The notes below the pieces were generated by a model. The model saw only the letters and a program-made list of their open reading frames with translations, did not search any database and had not been told where the DNA came from. From contig NZ_BBQM01000015.1 of assembly GCF_000876015.1 (NCBI RefSeq), positions 124,001-188,000 on the forward strand: a stretch of 64,000 nt of DNA. The letters run 5' to 3'. Positions 1 through 9,357 of this stretch are shown one piece after another. A program made the translations under genes and the position numbers. Source of the DNA: Cupriavidus basilensis. GTDB lineage: Bacteria; Pseudomonadota; Gammaproteobacteria; Burkholderiales; Burkholderiaceae. How positions within the stretch are numbered: the stretch's first letter is position 1; each line of letters opens with the position of its first letter.

Positions 1-125
1 GAGATCGCGCGCAGCAGGCCGAGGAAGCTGGACTGCCACGGCGCGCGCTCGTCGAACCACGCGCGCAGCGCGTCGGGATGGATCGGGGAGCCGGCGTCGA
101 CCGGATGCGGGGTGGGCGCGTGCAT
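1..125 (-). CDS. tssG: T6SS baseplate protein TssG, N-terminal part
   Basis: Only the first 41 or so codons are in the window; the gene runs off the left edge. The ATG lies 2 bases after the tssF stop, the usual tssF-tssG arrangement. The visible protein starts MHAPTPHPVDAGSPIHPDAL and continues with an aromatic and leucine-rich helix (WQSSFLGLLRAIS), which resembles the start of TssG (VasB/ImpH). In the family TssG joins TssF, TssE and TssK to form the baseplate wedge on which the Hcp tube and TssBC sheath assemble. Identity rests mainly on position after tssF. Confidence 0.75.
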   Translation of the reverse strand, partial: MHAPTPHPVDAGSPIHPDALRAWFDERAPWQSSFLGLLRAI

Positions 126-127
126 GG

Positions 128-2008
128 CTACACCGCCCCGCGGCCGCCCATGCGGGCCTTCCAGCGCGTGACGAGGCCGCGCTGCATCGAGCGCAGCTCG
201 GTCTCGGTGAAGACGTTGATCGACACGTGGCGCGCCAGGTAGTGCTCCAGCACCAGCCCGAACAGGTAGGGGCTGACGCCGGAGAAGCCGGTCTCGTCCA
301 CGGTCAGCTCGCAGCGCACGCCGCGCCCGTAGACCAGCAGCCCGTGGCCGGGCAGGCGCCGCACCACGGGTTCGGTGCGCGCGCCGACCAGGCTGTCGAT
401 CTGCGCGGCCTGCTCGTGGTCGCCGCTGCCGACGAACAGCCGCAGCATGTTGCGCAGCGCCTGCCCGCCGTCGGCGTGGTCGAGCTCGGCCAGCGGCATG
501 TAGTTGAAGCTGAGCTGGCGGATCAGCCGCCAGGCGGTCTCGCCGGCGGCGTAGGGCTCGCGCGGCACGCTCGGCGCGTGCACCAGGCTCACGCCCTCGA
601 TCGGCACCGATTCCTGCATGGTCAGGTCGCTGACGCCGTTGCGCGGGATCAGCCGGGGCAGGTCGCGGTTGGTGACCCAGGCCTCCACCGACAGGTAGCG
701 GATGTCGTCGGCGTAGGGCGCCTCGGCCTGGTCGACCAGCGAGACGAAGACCTCGGTGCCGATGTACGGCGTGCGCGTGCCGTACTTGCGCACGTTGGCC
801 GACAGCGTGCGCCGCTCGCGCAGGATGGAGAAGTAGCGGCCGTAGTTGCCGGTGTCGCTGTGCAGGGTCTGGTACAGCGGGTTGAAGACCACCTCGTTCG
901 AGGTCTGCGCCTTCTGGCCGAACACGCGCGACACCGAGAAGACCTCATAGTCGAGCGGGCGGCTGCGGTCGGGCACCAGGTGGAAGGCGGTCAGCGCGCG
1001 GTTGATCTCGACGCGGTCGGTCCGCTTCGGGAACAGGTTGATGACGGGCGTGCAGAACAGCAGGAAGCGCGCGGCGTCGACGTGCGAGGTCAGGGTCTCG
1101 GGCAGGCGGTCGAGCAGCAGCACGATCTCCGCCTCCCTGCCGTCGATGGCCGACAGGCCGGCGCCGAGCTGCGTCAGCGCGAAGAAATAGAAGCGCTGGC
1201 GGCAGGTGAAATACTCCTGCAGCAGGTTGTGGCCGTGGAAGGTGTTCCACGGCACGGGCAGCAGGCTCTGGTCGGCGCGCAGCCCCTCGAAATCGACCGC
1301 GGCGCTGGACACCACATGACCTTCGCCGCGCGCCGCGCCGAACGCGCGCACCACCGAGGCGACGCTGCCGGCGTGGATCAGCTCGAACAGGTGCGAGGCG
1401 ATGCGCTCGTCGCCGTTGATGTACAGCGGCAGGCGGTCGAGGCCGGCGATCTGCGAGAAGCGGATCTCGCCGACGGTGCGCAGGCGCAGCCGCAGCGCGC
1501 CGCGCAACTGCACGTGGGGCCGCAGGTGGCGCTCGGTGGGCGGCAGGTCGGGCGGGATCGCCGTGAGCTTGGCATCGACGATCTCGATCGGCCAGATGGT
1601 GACGTCGTGGCCGCTGCGAAACTCGCAGGCGGTCTGCTCGCCGGGCGGCACCGCCGAGCGCAGCACGCTGTGGCGCGGCACCTTGAAGCCCTTGCTGAAA
1701 TTGCCCTCGCGCAGGCTCGGCCGCAGGCGCGCCACGCCCATCGACGGCGTGGGCGCCATGTAGTTGGGGTAGGTGACTTCGAGCAGGCGCTGGGTGAAAC
1801 GCGGGAACTCGGCTTCGAGCTTGAGCTGGGTGCGCGCCGACATGAAGCAGAACGCCTCGATCAGGCGCTCCACGAACGGGTCGGCCACCTCGATGCCCTG
1901 CATGCCGAGCCGGCGCGCGATCTTCGGGTGCCGGGCGGCGAATTCGCCGGCCAGTTCCCGCATGTAGGTCAGCTCGCGGTTGTAGTGGTCGAGAAACTGC
2001 GGGTCCAT
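128..2008 (-). CDS. tssF: T6SS baseplate subunit TssF
   Basis: A 626-residue protein of typical TssF (VasA/ImpG) length. It opens with the family signature MDPQFLDHYNRELTYMRELA, then the conserved EFAARHPKIARRLGM and DPFVERLIEAFCFMSAR segments; an LRNMLRLFV stretch lies near the C-terminus. TssF is a cytoplasmic structural protein of the phage-like baseplate and binds TssG. The start is 1 base after the tssE stop and the stop is 2 bases before tssG, so the genes are almost certainly one transcript. No frameshift or truncation is visible. Confidence 0.95.
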   Translation of the reverse strand: MDPQFLDHYNRELTYMRELAGEFAARHPKIARRLGMQGIEVADPFVERLIEAFCFMSARTQLKLEAEFPRFTQRLLEVTYPNYMAPTPSMGVARLRPSLREGNFSKGFKVPRHSVLRSAVPPGEQTACEFRSGHDVTIWPIEIVDAKLTAIPPDLPPTERHLRPHVQLRGALRLRLRTVGEIRFSQIAGLDRLPLYINGDERIASHLFELIHAGSVASVVRAFGAARGEGHVVSSAAVDFEGLRADQSLLPVPWNTFHGHNLLQEYFTCRQRFYFFALTQLGAGLSAIDGREAEIVLLLDRLPETLTSHVDAARFLLFCTPVINLFPKRTDRVEINRALTAFHLVPDRSRPLDYEVFSVSRVFGQKAQTSNEVVFNPLYQTLHSDTGNYGRYFSILRERRTLSANVRKYGTRTPYIGTEVFVSLVDQAEAPYADDIRYLSVEAWVTNRDLPRLIPRNGVSDLTMQESVPIEGVSLVHAPSVPREPYAAGETAWRLIRQLSFNYMPLAELDHADGGQALRNMLRLFVGSGDHEQAAQIDSLVGARTEPVVRRLPGHGLLVYGRGVRCELTVDETGFSGVSPYLFGLVLEHYLARHVSINVFTETELRSMQRGLVTRWKARMGGRGAV

Positions 2009-2009
2009 G

Positions 2010-2528
2010 TCAGCTGCCTGTGCGTGCGCCCGGATCGAGCGTCACTTTGTTCATTTCGATGTCGAAGGTGCTCTGGATGCGGAACTCCAGCGGATACGGC
2101 GACCACTGCATGAGGCCGCTGATCTCGAACACCAGCTTGTTGTAGCTGGCCGCGCCGGGATCGGTCGCGGGGCGGATCGCCACCGACTCGGGAATCAGCC
2201 GCGGCTCGAAATGGATGACCGCGGCGCGCAGCAGTTTTTCGAGCGATTCCCAGTTGCGGTCGCTCAGGTAGCTGCCGGACAGCGGCGGCACGCCGTAGTT
2301 GACGACGGACGCGGCCGCCGCCGGAAAGCGCGCCGCGTCGAGTTCGCCGTCGAGATTGGTGGTGTTGAGCAGCAGGCTCAGGTCGCGCCGGATGATCCTG
2401 CGCATGCCCTCGCCGTCCGGCGCATAGGCGTCGGGGCGCTCGCTGCGCTTGTTGGGCGCGTCGTCCTGCAGCCGGTCGAGCAGCGACGGCAGGTAGGCGG
2501 GCCGGTGCCAGTTGTCAGGCTGCCGCAT
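2010..2528 (-). CDS. tssE: T6SS baseplate protein TssE (gp25/lysozyme-like fold)
   Basis: 172 residues, the usual size for TssE. The N-terminal PSLLDRLQDD motif and the central gp25-like block (MRRIIRRDLSLLLNT, VVNYGVPPLSG, IHFEPRLIPESV) are the diagnostic parts of the family; the C-terminal half ends in a beta-rich segment (LEFRIQSTFDIE). TssE is the homologue of phage T4 gp25 and initiates sheath assembly on the baseplate. The start overlaps the tagJ stop by 14 bases, consistent with translational coupling. Confidence 0.95.
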   Translation of the reverse strand: MRQPDNWHRPAYLPSLLDRLQDDAPNKRSERPDAYAPDGEGMRRIIRRDLSLLLNTTNLDGELDAARFPAAAASVVNYGVPPLSGSYLSDRNWESLEKLLRAAVIHFEPRLIPESVAIRPATDPGAASYNKLVFEISGLMQWSPYPLEFRIQSTFDIEMNKVTLDPGARTGS

Positions 2529-3363
2529 CGTCGTTTCCGTGCGCGAAGCGGCAACTGCCGAGGTCGAGCAGGCCCCAGTCGCCCTGGTCGGTGCTCCAGG
2601 TCTTCTGCCCCAGCCCGATCACGCCGGTGTCGCCGACGTCCGTCCAGCTCGTCTCGCGCGCCAGCCGGCACGGCGTCGGGCCCGCGTCGGAGCCGACGTA
2701 GCGGGTCGGCAGGTATCCCTTGAGGACCGTGGCGTCGCGCAGCACCGCGGTGGCCGGGCGCCACACCAGGTCGGTCAGCGTGCCGGCCGGCGTGAAGGTG
2801 AGCGACTGCATCTGCTCGAACGGAATCCAGCGGTAGCCGCCGGCCACCGCCATCTCGCAGACCGGGCCCAGGCGCGTGTCGCTTTCGGCCAGCCAGGCGA
2901 AGGCGCCCATCTCGGGGCTCTCGCCGGGGCTGACGGGCGCCTGCTCCAGCGCGGCGCGGCGCAGCGTGTCGGCCGTCGCCACGTCGCCGGCGCCGAGCCG
3001 GGCGTTGGCCTGCAGCAGCGTCTCGACCCACGCCGGCGCCGGCGCGATGAAGCCGGGCGTGCGCCGGCCGGCGAACACCTCGATGCGGAACAGCTCGCTC
3101 TGGATCAGGCCGCGATGCAGCTGGGCGCGGGCTTCGCCGGCGGGCTCCAGCGTGGCCCAGGTCTGGAGCTGCTTGAGCGCGCGGTTCCATTCGCCGTCGA
3201 TGCACAGCAGCTGGAACAGCAGCCAGCGTTCCTGCGTATCGGCCGGGCGCTTGCGCACCGCTTCGGCGGTGCGCCGCTGCAACTGGTCGAGCGACTGCGT
3301 GCGCAGCATGCCGGCGAGCGTGGCGGCGCTGACGGCATCGGCGGCGGCGGTGGAAACGGTCAT
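2515..3363 (-). CDS. tagJ: T6SS accessory protein TagJ (ImpE family)
   Basis: About 282 residues. The N-terminal half is helical with a TPR-like pattern (RRTAEAVRKRPADTQERWLL, followed by LLCIDGEWNRALKQLQTW), and the C-terminal half carries the ImpE-type block with the WIPFEQM and DLVWRPA motifs. TagJ/ImpE proteins accompany tssE in many clusters and are reported to bind the sheath protein TssB. An alternative ATG 18 bases upstream (3381) is in frame; I chose 3363 because it lies 1 base after the TGA of the preceding gene. Overlaps tssE by 14 bases. Confidence 0.88.
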   Translation of the reverse strand: MTVSTAAADAVSAATLAGMLRTQSLDQLQRRTAEAVRKRPADTQERWLLFQLLCIDGEWNRALKQLQTWATLEPAGEARAQLHRGLIQSELFRIEVFAGRRTPGFIAPAPAWVETLLQANARLGAGDVATADTLRRAALEQAPVSPGESPEMGAFAWLAESDTRLGPVCEMAVAGGYRWIPFEQMQSLTFTPAGTLTDLVWRPATAVLRDATVLKGYLPTRYVGSDAGPTPCRLARETSWTDVGDTGVIGLGQKTWSTDQGDWGLLDLGSCRFAHGNDDAAA

Positions 3364-3364
3364 G

Positions 3365-4246
3365 TCAAGGTTGTTCGTCATCGTGGGGTTCCGGTGAAGG
3401 GTTCGTGTGTGCCGACGGCGCGTCCGCTGGCGCCTGCGCGCCGGTGCCGGCGGCCTGCGTGTCGGCGTCGATGTCGGCGCCGGCGTCCGCGCCGATGTCG
3501 GCGCCTGTCTCGTCCGGCGCGTCCGTGTCGGTGCGCGCCACCAGCATGGGGAAATGGCTGTCCACGCTGATCAGGTGGTGCTCCTGGCGGGCCAGCAGCG
3601 CGGCCTGCGACAGCGCCCGGCCGGCCTTGCGGGCCGGCGCGAGCAGCGCCAGGATCTCGTGGCGGTCTTCCTCGGCGAACAGGTGGTCGGCGCGGAAGGT
3701 GTCCATCTCGCCGAGCACGGTGTCGATGTTCTGCTGGCTGCCCAGCAGGTCGCCCAGCAGCGAGCCGGTCTCGAAGCGGCCCCGCGCGTCGAGGAACGGG
3801 TCCTCCGGCAGCGGCATGGCGACCTGGGGCCGCCCGATGGCCTTGAGCTCGTGCGCGTCGTGGTCGCGCTCGCGGTGGATCAGCGCGCGGCGGTACTCGG
3901 CGAGCAGGCCGGCCAGCGGGTCGGCATCGTCGTCGCTTTCCGGCAGCGCGCCCGGGCCGGCCAGCGGCTCCTCGTCGAAGATGAGCAGCGGCGCCGGCGC
4001 GCCCGCCGCCGCGTCGCGGTGCTGCATCGGGTCCGCCTGCGCGCCGGCCAGCGCGGCCAGGTCGCGGAAGTGGGCCGGCTCGCTGCGCGCCAGCGCGTTG
4101 CCGATGGCGATCAGGTCGGGCGGCGCGGGCGCGGCGTGGCCGTCCGGCGGCGGCGCTTCGCCGCCGGGCCGCGGAGCGTCGCTCCCGGCCGGGATGGGTT
4201 GGTGCGGCCCGGGATGCGCGTGCGCCGCCAGTTTCTCTCTCGACAT
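3365..4246 (-). CDS. TagK-like T6SS-associated protein
   Basis: About 293 residues from the MSREKLAAHAHPG start; an ATG 36 bases upstream (4282) is also in frame and cannot be excluded. The first 110 residues are Ala/Pro-rich and likely flexible. The middle and C-terminal part (LAEYRRALIHR, DPFLDARGRFETGSLLGDLLG, HEILALLAP, RQEHHLISVDSHFPM) resembles the TagK-domain proteins found in Burkholderia and Ralstonia T6SS clusters; their biochemical role is not established. The tail is acidic with an Asp/Ala/Gly repeat (roughly DIGADAGADIDAD). It is the first gene of the leftward T6SS operon, divergent from clpV. Family assignment is from memory of motifs, so moderate. Confidence 0.65.
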   Translation of the reverse strand: MSREKLAAHAHPGPHQPIPAGSDAPRPGGEAPPPDGHAAPAPPDLIAIGNALARSEPAHFRDLAALAGAQADPMQHRDAAAGAPAPLLIFDEEPLAGPGALPESDDDADPLAGLLAEYRRALIHRERDHDAHELKAIGRPQVAMPLPEDPFLDARGRFETGSLLGDLLGSQQNIDTVLGEMDTFRADHLFAEEDRHEILALLAPARKAGRALSQAALLARQEHHLISVDSHFPMLVARTDTDAPDETGADIGADAGADIDADTQAAGTGAQAPADAPSAHTNPSPEPHDDEQP

Positions 4247-4864
4247 CGTCAAAGGGTGGTATTTCGCCCGCCTCCATTTCATTTCCCGTTTCCGTTGCCA
4301 ATGACGGCGCGGAGTGGGAAGGTGAAACGCGGAAGACGGAATAGCGTGTGATGCAAACCGGGGAGATGCTATGCCACGGGTCGATTTGTAGATATAGGAA
4401 TTGTTCTAAATTTGGCGGCGCGGCGAATCGCCGATGTGATCCGCGCGTCGATCCGTGCGCGCGATCGCGGGCGGGAAATCCAGGCAGGACAAGGCAATAC
4501 GCGCCGCCACGCCAGGGAAGTCGCGGCGCGCTTGCGGCGTGGGCAATGCGACGCTTATTCCCGTCCGGTATCGTGAATGCGGCATGTGCCAGGTGGATTT
4601 CTTTTATTCCGCCTCATGACATTGCCGACACAATTGAATGAAAGATTGATACTAGTCTTATTGGCAATCGGCAATGATCGCCATTAATGTCTTATTTTTT
4701 TCGCACGGCGGATTTCCCGCCCGGCGCTGCCCGCATTCCCGCCTGCATCCCCGCCCGCATCCGGCCCGCTTCCGACTCGCATCCCGCGCGGACAACGGTG
4801 CTCCCGATACGCCGCGCGGCGGATGCGCTCCCGCGCGCACGCCCCATCATTCACGGTCGAGACT
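4247..4864. promoter_or_regulatory. divergent intergenic region tagK-like / clpV
   Basis: 618 bases with no convincing gene. Two AT-rich patches stand out from the GC-rich surroundings: about 4380-4415 and 4595-4695, the latter ending in a run of seven T. A short imperfect inverted repeat, AATG-ATCGC-CATT with a neighbouring GGCAAT repeat, is at about 4668-4689. These are the likely places for the promoters of the leftward T6SS operon and of clpV, but I could not find a clean -35/-10 pair or a -24/-12 sigma-54 site. Regulatory role is inferred from the divergent layout. Confidence 0.45.
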
Positions 4865-7510
4865 ATGACGATTTCACGACAGGCTTTGTTCGGCAAGCTC
4901 GGAAACTCGCTGTTCCGCAGCGTTGAATCCGCGACGACTTTCTGCAAACTGCGCGGCAACCCCTATGTCGAGCTGGTGCACTGGGTGCATCAACTGCTGC
5001 AGGCACCCGACGGCGACCTGCAGCGCATCCTCCGGCATTGCGAGGTCGACGCCGACGCGCTCGACCAGGACATCCTGCGCGCGCTTGCCGCGCTGCCCGC
5101 CGGCGCGAGCTCGATCAGCGACTTCTCGCATCACATCGAGACCGCGATCGAGCGCGCCTGGGTGCTGGCCACGCTCGATTTCGGCGACCGCCGCATCCGT
5201 GGCGCGTGGTTGCTGGCGGCGCTGGTCAAGACGCCGGAGCTGCGGCGCGTGCTGCTGTCGGTCTCGCCGGCGTTCGGCAAGATTCCGCTCGACGGGCTGC
5301 GCGAGATGCTGCCGGCGTGGATCGACGGCTCGCCCGAGGCCGACGACGCGCCCTACGACAACAGCGATTTCTCCGCCGCGCTGCCGGGCGAGGCATCGTC
5401 CGCGCTGGCCGCGCCGGCCGGCGGCGCGCCGCTCGAGCAGTTCTGCTCCGACCTGACCGCGCGCGCCCGCGCCGGCGAGATCGACCCGGTGGTCGGCCGC
5501 GAGCTGGAGATCCGCACCATGATCGACGTGCTGCTGCGCCGCCGCCAGAACAACCCGCTGCTCACGGGCGAGGCGGGCGTGGGCAAGACCGCGGTGGTCG
5601 AAGGGCTGGCGCGCGCCATCGTCGACGGCGACGTGCCGCCCAAGCTGGCCGACGTGCGGCTGCTGAGCCTCGACGTCGGCGCGCTGCTGGCGGGCGCCAG
5701 CATGAAGGGCGAGTTCGAGGCGCGCCTCAAGGGCGTGATCGAGGCCGCGGCGAAGTCCGCGATGCCGGTGATCCTGTTCGTCGACGAGATCCACACGCTG
5801 ATCGGCGCGGGCGGGCAGGCCGGCACCGGCGACGCCGCCAACCTGCTCAAGCCGGCGCTGGCGCGCGGCACCATTCGCACCATCGGCGCCACCACCTGGG
5901 CCGAGTACAAGCGCCATATCGAGAAGGACCCCGCGCTTACGCGCCGCTTCCAGGTACTGCAGGTGCCCGAGCCGGAAGAAGCGGCCGCCATCGACATGGT
6001 GCGCGGCCTCGTGCAGACCTTCTCCGGCCACCACGGCGTGGTGGTGCTGGACGAGGCGATCCGCGCGGCGGTGACGCTGTCGCATCGCTACATCCCCTCG
6101 CGCCAGTTGCCGGACAAGGCCATCAGCCTGCTCGACACCGCCTGCGCGCGCGTGGCGCTGTCCCAGCACGCGCCGCCGCGCGAGCTGCAGGACGTGCGCC
6201 AGCGCCTGCAGGCCGCCCGCGTCGAATGCGAGCTGCTCGACAGCGAGCGGCGCATCGGCATCGGCAACGACCAGGCGATGGCCGCCGTGGGGCGGCGCAT
6301 CGCCGCGCTGGAAGCCGACGAGCGCGCGCTGGAGGCGGGCTGGCAGGCCCAGGCGGGCGCCGCCCAGGCGCTGCTGCGCGCGCGCGAGGCCGGCATGCCG
6401 CCGGCGGCGCTGGCCGAGCTGGAGCAGGCGCTGTCCGACCTGCAGCAGGAGTCGCCGCTGGTGTTTCCCGAGGTCGGCGAAGCCATCGTGGCGGAGATCG
6501 TCTCCGACTGGACCGGCATCCCGGTCGGCCGCATGGTGACGGACGAAGTGGCCGCCGTGCAGGTCCTGCCCGATACGCTCGCGGCCCGTGTGATCGGCCA
6601 GGGCGACGCCCTGCGCCAGATCGGCGAGCGCGTGCAGACCGCGCGCGCGGGCCTCACCGACCCCGGCAAGCCGCTGGGCGTGTTCCTGCTCGCCGGCCCG
6701 TCCGGCGTGGGCAAGACCGAGACCGCGCTGGCGCTGGCCGAGGCGCTGTACGGCGGCGAGCAGAACCTCATCACGATCAACATGAGCGAGTACCAGGAAG
6801 CCCACACCGTGTCCGGCCTCAAGGGCGCGCCGCCCGGATACGTCGGCTACGGCGAGGGCGGCGTGTTGACCGAGGCGGTGCGCCGGCGGCCCTATTCGGT
6901 GGTGCTGCTCGACGAAGTGGAGAAGGCCCACGGCGACGTGCACGAGATGTTTTTCCAGGTCTTCGACAAGGGCTACATGGAAGACGGCGACGGCCGCTAC
7001 ATCGACTTCCGCAACACCACCATCCTGCTCACCAGCAACGTCGGCTCCGACCTGAGCGCGAACCTGTGCGCCGACGAGGCGCTCGCGCCGGACCACGAAG
7101 GCCTGTGCGCGGCGCTTGGCCCGGCCTTGCTGACGGTGTTCCCGGCCGCCTTCCTCGGCCGCGTGACCGTGGTGCCGTACCGCCCGCTGGCGCAGGAAGC
7201 GCTGTCGCGCATCGTCGCGCTGCACCTCGACCGCGTGGTCAGGCGCATGGCCTCGAACCACGCGATCGGCCTGACCTACGCGCCGGCGGTGGTCGACTAC
7301 ATCACCGGCCGCTGCCTGGTGCAGGAGACCGGCGCGCGGCTGCTGATCGGCTTCATCGAGCAGCACGTGCTGCCGCGCCTCGCCGCGCAATGGCTCGGCG
7401 CGTTCTCGTCGAAGCGCGCGCTGCGGCGCATCGAGATCGACGTGGCCGACGCGCAGGCGGCGCCCGCCGAGGCGTTCGTCTTCCGCGTGTTCGACGGCGA
7501 CGCGCAGTGA
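4865..7510 (+). CDS. clpV: T6SS AAA+ ATPase ClpV (TssH)
   Basis: 881 residues from the MTISRQALFGKLG start, which matches the ClpV N-terminus; an in-frame ATG 42 bases upstream is less family-like. Order: Clp N-domain (about 1-160), first AAA+ module with Walker A GEAGVGKT near residue 236 and Walker B ILFVDEIHTLIGAGG, a helical middle domain (about 420-520), second AAA+ module with Walker A GPSGVGKT near 612, Walker B VVLLDEVEKAH, and a C-terminal D2 small domain. ClpV disassembles contracted TssBC sheaths in the cytosol so they can be reused. Both ATPase sites look intact. Transcribed away from the rest of the visible T6SS genes. Confidence 0.96.
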   Translation: MTISRQALFGKLGNSLFRSVESATTFCKLRGNPYVELVHWVHQLLQAPDGDLQRILRHCEVDADALDQDILRALAALPAGASSISDFSHHIETAIERAWVLATLDFGDRRIRGAWLLAALVKTPELRRVLLSVSPAFGKIPLDGLREMLPAWIDGSPEADDAPYDNSDFSAALPGEASSALAAPAGGAPLEQFCSDLTARARAGEIDPVVGRELEIRTMIDVLLRRRQNNPLLTGEAGVGKTAVVEGLARAIVDGDVPPKLADVRLLSLDVGALLAGASMKGEFEARLKGVIEAAAKSAMPVILFVDEIHTLIGAGGQAGTGDAANLLKPALARGTIRTIGATTWAEYKRHIEKDPALTRRFQVLQVPEPEEAAAIDMVRGLVQTFSGHHGVVVLDEAIRAAVTLSHRYIPSRQLPDKAISLLDTACARVALSQHAPPRELQDVRQRLQAARVECELLDSERRIGIGNDQAMAAVGRRIAALEADERALEAGWQAQAGAAQALLRAREAGMPPAALAELEQALSDLQQESPLVFPEVGEAIVAEIVSDWTGIPVGRMVTDEVAAVQVLPDTLAARVIGQGDALRQIGERVQTARAGLTDPGKPLGVFLLAGPSGVGKTETALALAEALYGGEQNLITINMSEYQEAHTVSGLKGAPPGYVGYGEGGVLTEAVRRRPYSVVLLDEVEKAHGDVHEMFFQVFDKGYMEDGDGRYIDFRNTTILLTSNVGSDLSANLCADEALAPDHEGLCAALGPALLTVFPAAFLGRVTVVPYRPLAQEALSRIVALHLDRVVRRMASNHAIGLTYAPAVVDYITGRCLVQETGARLLIGFIEQHVLPRLAAQWLGAFSSKRALRRIEIDVADAQAAPAEAFVFRVFDGDAQ

Positions 7511-7688
7511 ATCCGGCGTGGCCAGGCGCGGGCACCGCAACGCGCGCGCGGCCGACGCCACGGTCCACGAGGCGGCGGTCGGGACGGGGCACGGCCCCGG
7601 TCGCGCGGCGCTGCAACGGCGGCGGTCCCGGCCACGCCAGGCAGCCCGGGTACGCGCCCGGGCCGGCGCGCGGGGAAAGGGCGGCCGC

Positions 7689-8135
7689 ATGCGCACGGTG
7701 ATATCCGTCGCGCATTCGCTTCCCGCTTGCCTGGTCCTGGCCGCGTCGCTGCTTGCCATGCCGGCGCAGGCCGGCGGCGTCGAGAACGCGCGCGCGGCAT
7801 GCAGCGCCGGCTCGCAGGCCCGCATGCGCGATTGCCTCGCCGGCAAGGCGCGCGCGAGCGAGCACGCGCTGCGGCGAGCCGAGCGGCAGGCCGTGGCCGC
7901 GCTCGCCGCGTGGGACGAGGACGCCAGGTACGCCACCGCCGCCGCGCGCAAGCTCAAGGCATCCGGCGCGGTTTTCGCGCGCTACCGCGACGCGCAGTGC
8001 GAATTCGCCGCCGCGCTCGGCGGCGGCGGTGCCGGCAACACGCACGAGATGCTCGGCCTCGCGTGCGTGGCCGAGATGAACGCGCGGCGCGCCGCGCAGA
8101 TCGGCAGCGCCGTTGCCGACTTGCCGCCGCGGTAG
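7689..8135 (+). CDS. secreted LprI/DUF1311-like protein
   Basis: 148 residues with a clear signal peptide (MRTVISVAHSLPACLVLAASLLAMPAQA). The mature part has a CSAGSQARMRDCLAGKA motif followed by charged helices and later cysteines (DAQCEFAAAL, LGLACVAEM), a layout like the DUF1311/LprI group of lysozyme-inhibitor-like proteins. Start chosen at 7689, where GGGGAAAGG lies upstream and the signal peptide begins; the longer frame from 7518 has no coding character. It sits 178 bases after clpV on the same strand, so co-transcription is possible. Function is only a family-level guess. Confidence 0.7.
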   Translation: MRTVISVAHSLPACLVLAASLLAMPAQAGGVENARAACSAGSQARMRDCLAGKARASEHALRRAERQAVAALAAWDEDARYATAAARKLKASGAVFARYRDAQCEFAAALGGGGAGNTHEMLGLACVAEMNARRAAQIGSAVADLPPR

Positions 8136-8367
8136 GCGGAGGCCGGCGCGGGCACGGCACTAGCTACCGTGCCCGCACCGACGGCCTTCGCGCCGGCAGC
8201 CACGGCATGGGGCAGTGGCGGGGCCCGCACGGCATCGCAATCCCGCCAATTCGTCACATCATCCGCGGTTTTGCTGCACCGCCCACGATTTGGTACTTGT
8301 CTTATTTCATGTGCCGGGACATTTACAGATACTAGCCACGTCCCATCCATTCATCGAAGTGACCACC

Positions 8368-9357
8368 ATGAGGAAAGACGAAGGCAGCTTTTGTGCGCAA
8401 GCTGCGCAAATTGCGCAAGCTGTGCGGCCCCGCCGCACGATCGCGGCCGGCGCCATCGCGGTGCTTCTGTCGTCCGCATGCGGCTGGGCAGTGGCCGACA
8501 ACATCGTCACCGCATTCGGGCGGGATCTCGCGTTCCCCGCGCTTGCCGCGCCGGGCACCGTGCTGGTCCGCGAGTCGGTGACGCCGCAGCAACTGTGCGG
8601 GGCGCCGACCTGCACGCTGGCACGGCCCTCGTTCTGGGTCCACGGCGGCGCCTATACCGCGGCCGGGCCGGTGGTCGACGTCGACGTGTCCGGCATCGGT
8701 CTGCAGGTGCTGCTCAACGGTGCTCCGCTCACCACGACCACCTTTGCGCCGGCAGTCACCATATCCAGTCCGCTCGAGGTGCAACTGGTGCGCACCGAGG
8801 CGACGATGTCGCAGGGGGATCTGGCTGGCGGCTGGCGCGCGAACCTGAACCTTTGCGCGACCGCGACCCCGGGCTATAGTGCCTGCTACAGCTACCAGCG
8901 CTTCGCCTCGATCCAGCTGGCCGGCAAGATCAAGCCCATCGCCGGCACCTGCCAGACGCCGAGCCAGACCATCACGATGCCGCCCGCGCAGAAGCGCGCG
9001 TTCACGGGCGCGGGCAGCACCACCGGCGAGATCGGCTTCGAGGTCCGTCTGCTCAATTGCCCGCCCGGCTACAACCGCGTCGGCTACGCGCTCGATCCGG
9101 CCGGCGGCACGGTCGCCAACGCGCCCGGCGTGCTGCCCGCGGGCTCGGGTTCCAGCGCGGGCGGGGTCAATATCCGGCTCACGGACAGTGGCGGCACGCC
9201 GGTGACGTTCAAGCAGTCGGTGCAGGTCGGTGCCTACGACAAGGGCACGGGCGGATCGTATGCGATCCCGATGAAGGCAGCCTATTTCCAGACCGGCGAT
9301 ACGGTCACGCCGGGCACCATCACTGGCGCTGTTACCGTGCTGATCGACTACCAGTAG
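8368..9357 (+). CDS. orphan fimbrial adhesin-like protein
   Basis: 329 residues. An N-terminal Arg-rich region and hydrophobic stretch (TIAAGAIAVLLSSACGWAVAD) serve as a long signal peptide. The C-terminal 150 residues look like a chaperone-usher pilin domain: paired cysteines (GTCQTPSQTITMPPAQ, LLNCPPGYNRVGYAL), alternating beta strands, and a final GAVTVLIDYQ strand with the aromatic-ending pattern recognised by periplasmic pilus chaperones. The N-terminal half could be a receptor-binding domain. No chaperone, usher or major pilin gene is nearby, so it would have to use a pilus system encoded elsewhere. Start chosen because it gives a plausible signal sequence. Confidence 0.72.
   Translation: MRKDEGSFCAQAAQIAQAVRPRRTIAAGAIAVLLSSACGWAVADNIVTAFGRDLAFPALAAPGTVLVRESVTPQQLCGAPTCTLARPSFWVHGGAYTAAGPVVDVDVSGIGLQVLLNGAPLTTTTFAPAVTISSPLEVQLVRTEATMSQGDLAGGWRANLNLCATATPGYSACYSYQRFASIQLAGKIKPIAGTCQTPSQTITMPPAQKRAFTGAGSTTGEIGFEVRLLNCPPGYNRVGYALDPAGGTVANAPGVLPAGSGSSAGGVNIRLTDSGGTPVTFKQSVQVGAYDKGTGGSYAIPMKAAYFQTGDTVTPGTITGAVTVLIDYQ

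Noticed and set aside
4660..4690. Sigma-54 promoter for clpV
   Set aside because: TGGCAATCGGCAATG resembles a -24 box but lacks the TTGC -12 box at the right spacing.
4874..7957. 1027-codon open frame on the minus strand
   Set aside because: Antisense shadow of clpV and the DUF1311-like gene, with no family text.
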